Origin: DATAFT01 sp035544635
Lineage (GTDB): Bacteria > Acidobacteriota > Thermoanaerobaculia > Multivoradales > Multivoraceae
Direction: 5' to 3'
NCBI GenBank assembly: GCA_035544635.1
Contig: DATKDQ010000199.1
Span: 1-7,599 of the forward strand
DNA: 7,599 bases
Part shown: one piece after another, positions 6,865 to 7,599 of the stretch
Numbering within the stretch: the stretch's first letter is position 1
How the letters are laid out: each line of letters opens with the position of its first letter
Program-made: the position numbers and the translations under genes
Notes under the pieces: generated by a model
The model's input: the letters and a program-made list of their open reading frames with translations, nothing else
The model's database searches: none
What the model was told of the DNA's origin: nothing

Positions 6865-7599
6865 TCAGGATCGACCGCTGGCCCGTCGTCGGACCGGAAC
6901 CTCATCCTCGAGCGGCGGCTCCTCTTCCGGGACGGCCTCGTCTTCGGGGAAGGTCTCGTCCTCGGGGTAGGTCTCGTCTTCGGGGAAGACCTCGTCCTCG
7001 GGGAAGACCTCGTCCTCGGGGAACGTCTCGTCCTCAGGGAACGTCTCGTCTTCGGGAAAGACGTCATCCTCTGGAAAGTCCTCGGGAAAGGACAGGGGCG
7101 GCTCCGGCCGGGGCCGGCGGCCATCCGGGGCCGCGCCCGGCGTCGGGGAAGCACCGACGCCCGGGAGGCCGCCCGCACCCTCACCCGCCGCAGGAACCAG
7201 GCCTTCGGGAAAGGCCTTGCCGATCCAATCGGCGCGCACCCGCGGCAGCGGCCGGTCGGCGGCTGCCACCGGCGGCACGATCAGCTCGGCGATGAACACC
7301 CACTCCTCGTACTTCTCGCGACCCAAAAACGTTCGGTGGGAGTCGCCCTCGTGATCCAGGTACACCCCGTGGATCGCCACCGGGCCCTCGGTCTTGATCG
7401 GCTCGCCCTGGTCGTCGACGCGAGGAAGCTTGATCAGGTTGGCCACCGCCCGTCCGCCGCCACCTACGCCGAATCCGCCGGCGACGTTCCCGCCGCCAGC
7501 CGCGATCGGGATCGTCACCGGCTGTCCGGGCTGCCCCTGGTCCGGAGTCCCCGGGGCGCGCGGCTGCCCCGCCCCCTGCGGCGGCCCCTCGACGACGAG
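6865..7599 (-). CDS. Hypothetical protein with acidic FPEDE[T/V] repeats (partial, 5' end outside)
   Basis: I do not recognise a family. The frame is open through the right edge, so 244 residues are visible and the true start may be outside; a GTG at 7516-7518 would give 217 residues. The visible order is: a Pro/Gln/Gly-rich stretch; a Gly/Ala-rich run (IAAGGGNVAGGFGVGGGG); a more ordinary, probably folded segment (EGPVAIHGVYLDHEGDSHRTFLGREKYEEWVFIAELIVPP; see 7285-7400); a Gly/Pro/Ala linker; then eight acidic hexapeptides FPEDE[T/V] plus a partial one; an acidic PEEEPPLEDE block; and a basic tail (RRRASGRS). The pattern suggests an extended acidic, aspartate/glutamate-proline spacer attached to a small domain. 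No membrane segment or signal peptide is visible in this part. It stops 15 bp before dut and is probably co-transcribed with it. The frame choice is supported because the repeats and the ordinary segment are in the same frame. Confidence 0.75.
   Translation of the reverse strand, partial: LVVEGPPQGAGQPRAPGTPDQGQPGQPVTIPIAAGGGNVAGGFGVGGGGRAVANLIKLPRVDDQGEPIKTEGPVAIHGVYLDHEGDSHRTFLGREKYEEWVFIAELIVPPVAAADRPLPRVRADWIGKAFPEGLVPAAGEGAGGLPGVGASPTPGAAPDGRRPRPEPPLSFPEDFPEDDVFPEDETFPEDETFPEDEVFPEDEVFPEDETYPEDETFPEDEAVPEEEPPLEDEVPVRRRASGRS
6935..7090 (-). repeat. 18-bp tandem repeat (8 units plus a 12-bp partial)
   Basis: Eight consecutive 18-bp units start at 6935, 6953, 6971, 6989, 7007, 7025, 7043 and 7061, and a 12-bp partial unit ends at 7090. 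The typical plus-strand unit is close to ACCTCGTCCTCGGGGAAG. On the coding strand each unit gives FPEDET, FPEDEV or a single-residue variant (YPEDET, FPEDEA, FPEDDV). Units differ mostly at third positions and at the T/V position, so the array is old enough to have drifted yet keeps its peptide. The period is a multiple of three, so changes in copy number would preserve the frame. Confidence 0.92.

Noticed and set aside
6935..7090. CRISPR-like array
   Set aside because: The units are contiguous 18-bp repeats with no unique spacers and are translated in frame, so this is a coding minisatellite.
6843..7184. 113-residue Arg/Ser/Pro-rich minus-strand frame over the 18-bp repeats
   Set aside because: An 18-bp period keeps every frame open, so an RS-like peptide appears by default. 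The FPEDE frame continues into ordinary protein sequence and reaches the window edge, so it is the real one.

Overview
The window is high-GC bacterial DNA carrying ordinary housekeeping genes. The organism is probably an uncultivated or deltaproteobacteria-like Gram-negative lineage (Myxococcota, Binatota or Rokubacteria type). This rests only on base composition, on the type II citrate synthase and on the YqgE/AlgH protein, so the lineage is a guess. I see no rRNA, tRNA, CRISPR array, transposase or phage gene, and no convincing new multi-gene system. The unusual content lies in the intergenic DNA and in repeats inside two proteins.

Layout, left to right. Positions 1-36 hold part of an intergenic palindromic repeat. 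Three genes follow on the minus strand: a Fur-family metal-dependent regulator (37-507), citrate synthase gltA (828-2156) and aconitase acnA (2500-5292). In transcription order these are acnA, gltA, fur. Gaps of 320 and 343 bp separate them, and gltA and fur each have a recognisable sigma70-type promoter, so they are probably separate transcription units. Citrate synthase makes citrate and aconitase converts it to isocitrate. The aconitase needs a [4Fe-4S] cluster, so a Fur-type regulator nearby is biologically sensible, but no Fur box was found.

A 162-bp divergent spacer separates acnA from a plus-strand pair: a YqgE/AlgH-family protein (5455-6039) and a 75-residue helical protein with a strong ribosome binding site (6067-6294). 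These converge on a minus-strand pair: dut (dUTPase, 6388-6849) and, 15 bp upstream of it, a low-complexity gene with eight tandem acidic hexapeptides that runs off the right edge (6865-7599).

The most notable non-coding element is the convergent spacer at 6279-6395. It holds two hairpins with the same loop-proximal core but compensatory base-pair changes in the stem, and two exact 24-bp direct repeats that each fold into a GC hairpin. A near copy of the same unit lies at 1-30, next to fur. The fur-gltA gap and the gltA-acnA gap also contain strong inverted repeats. Every CTAG I found in the window lies in these palindromic spacers or at a stop codon, none inside a gene.
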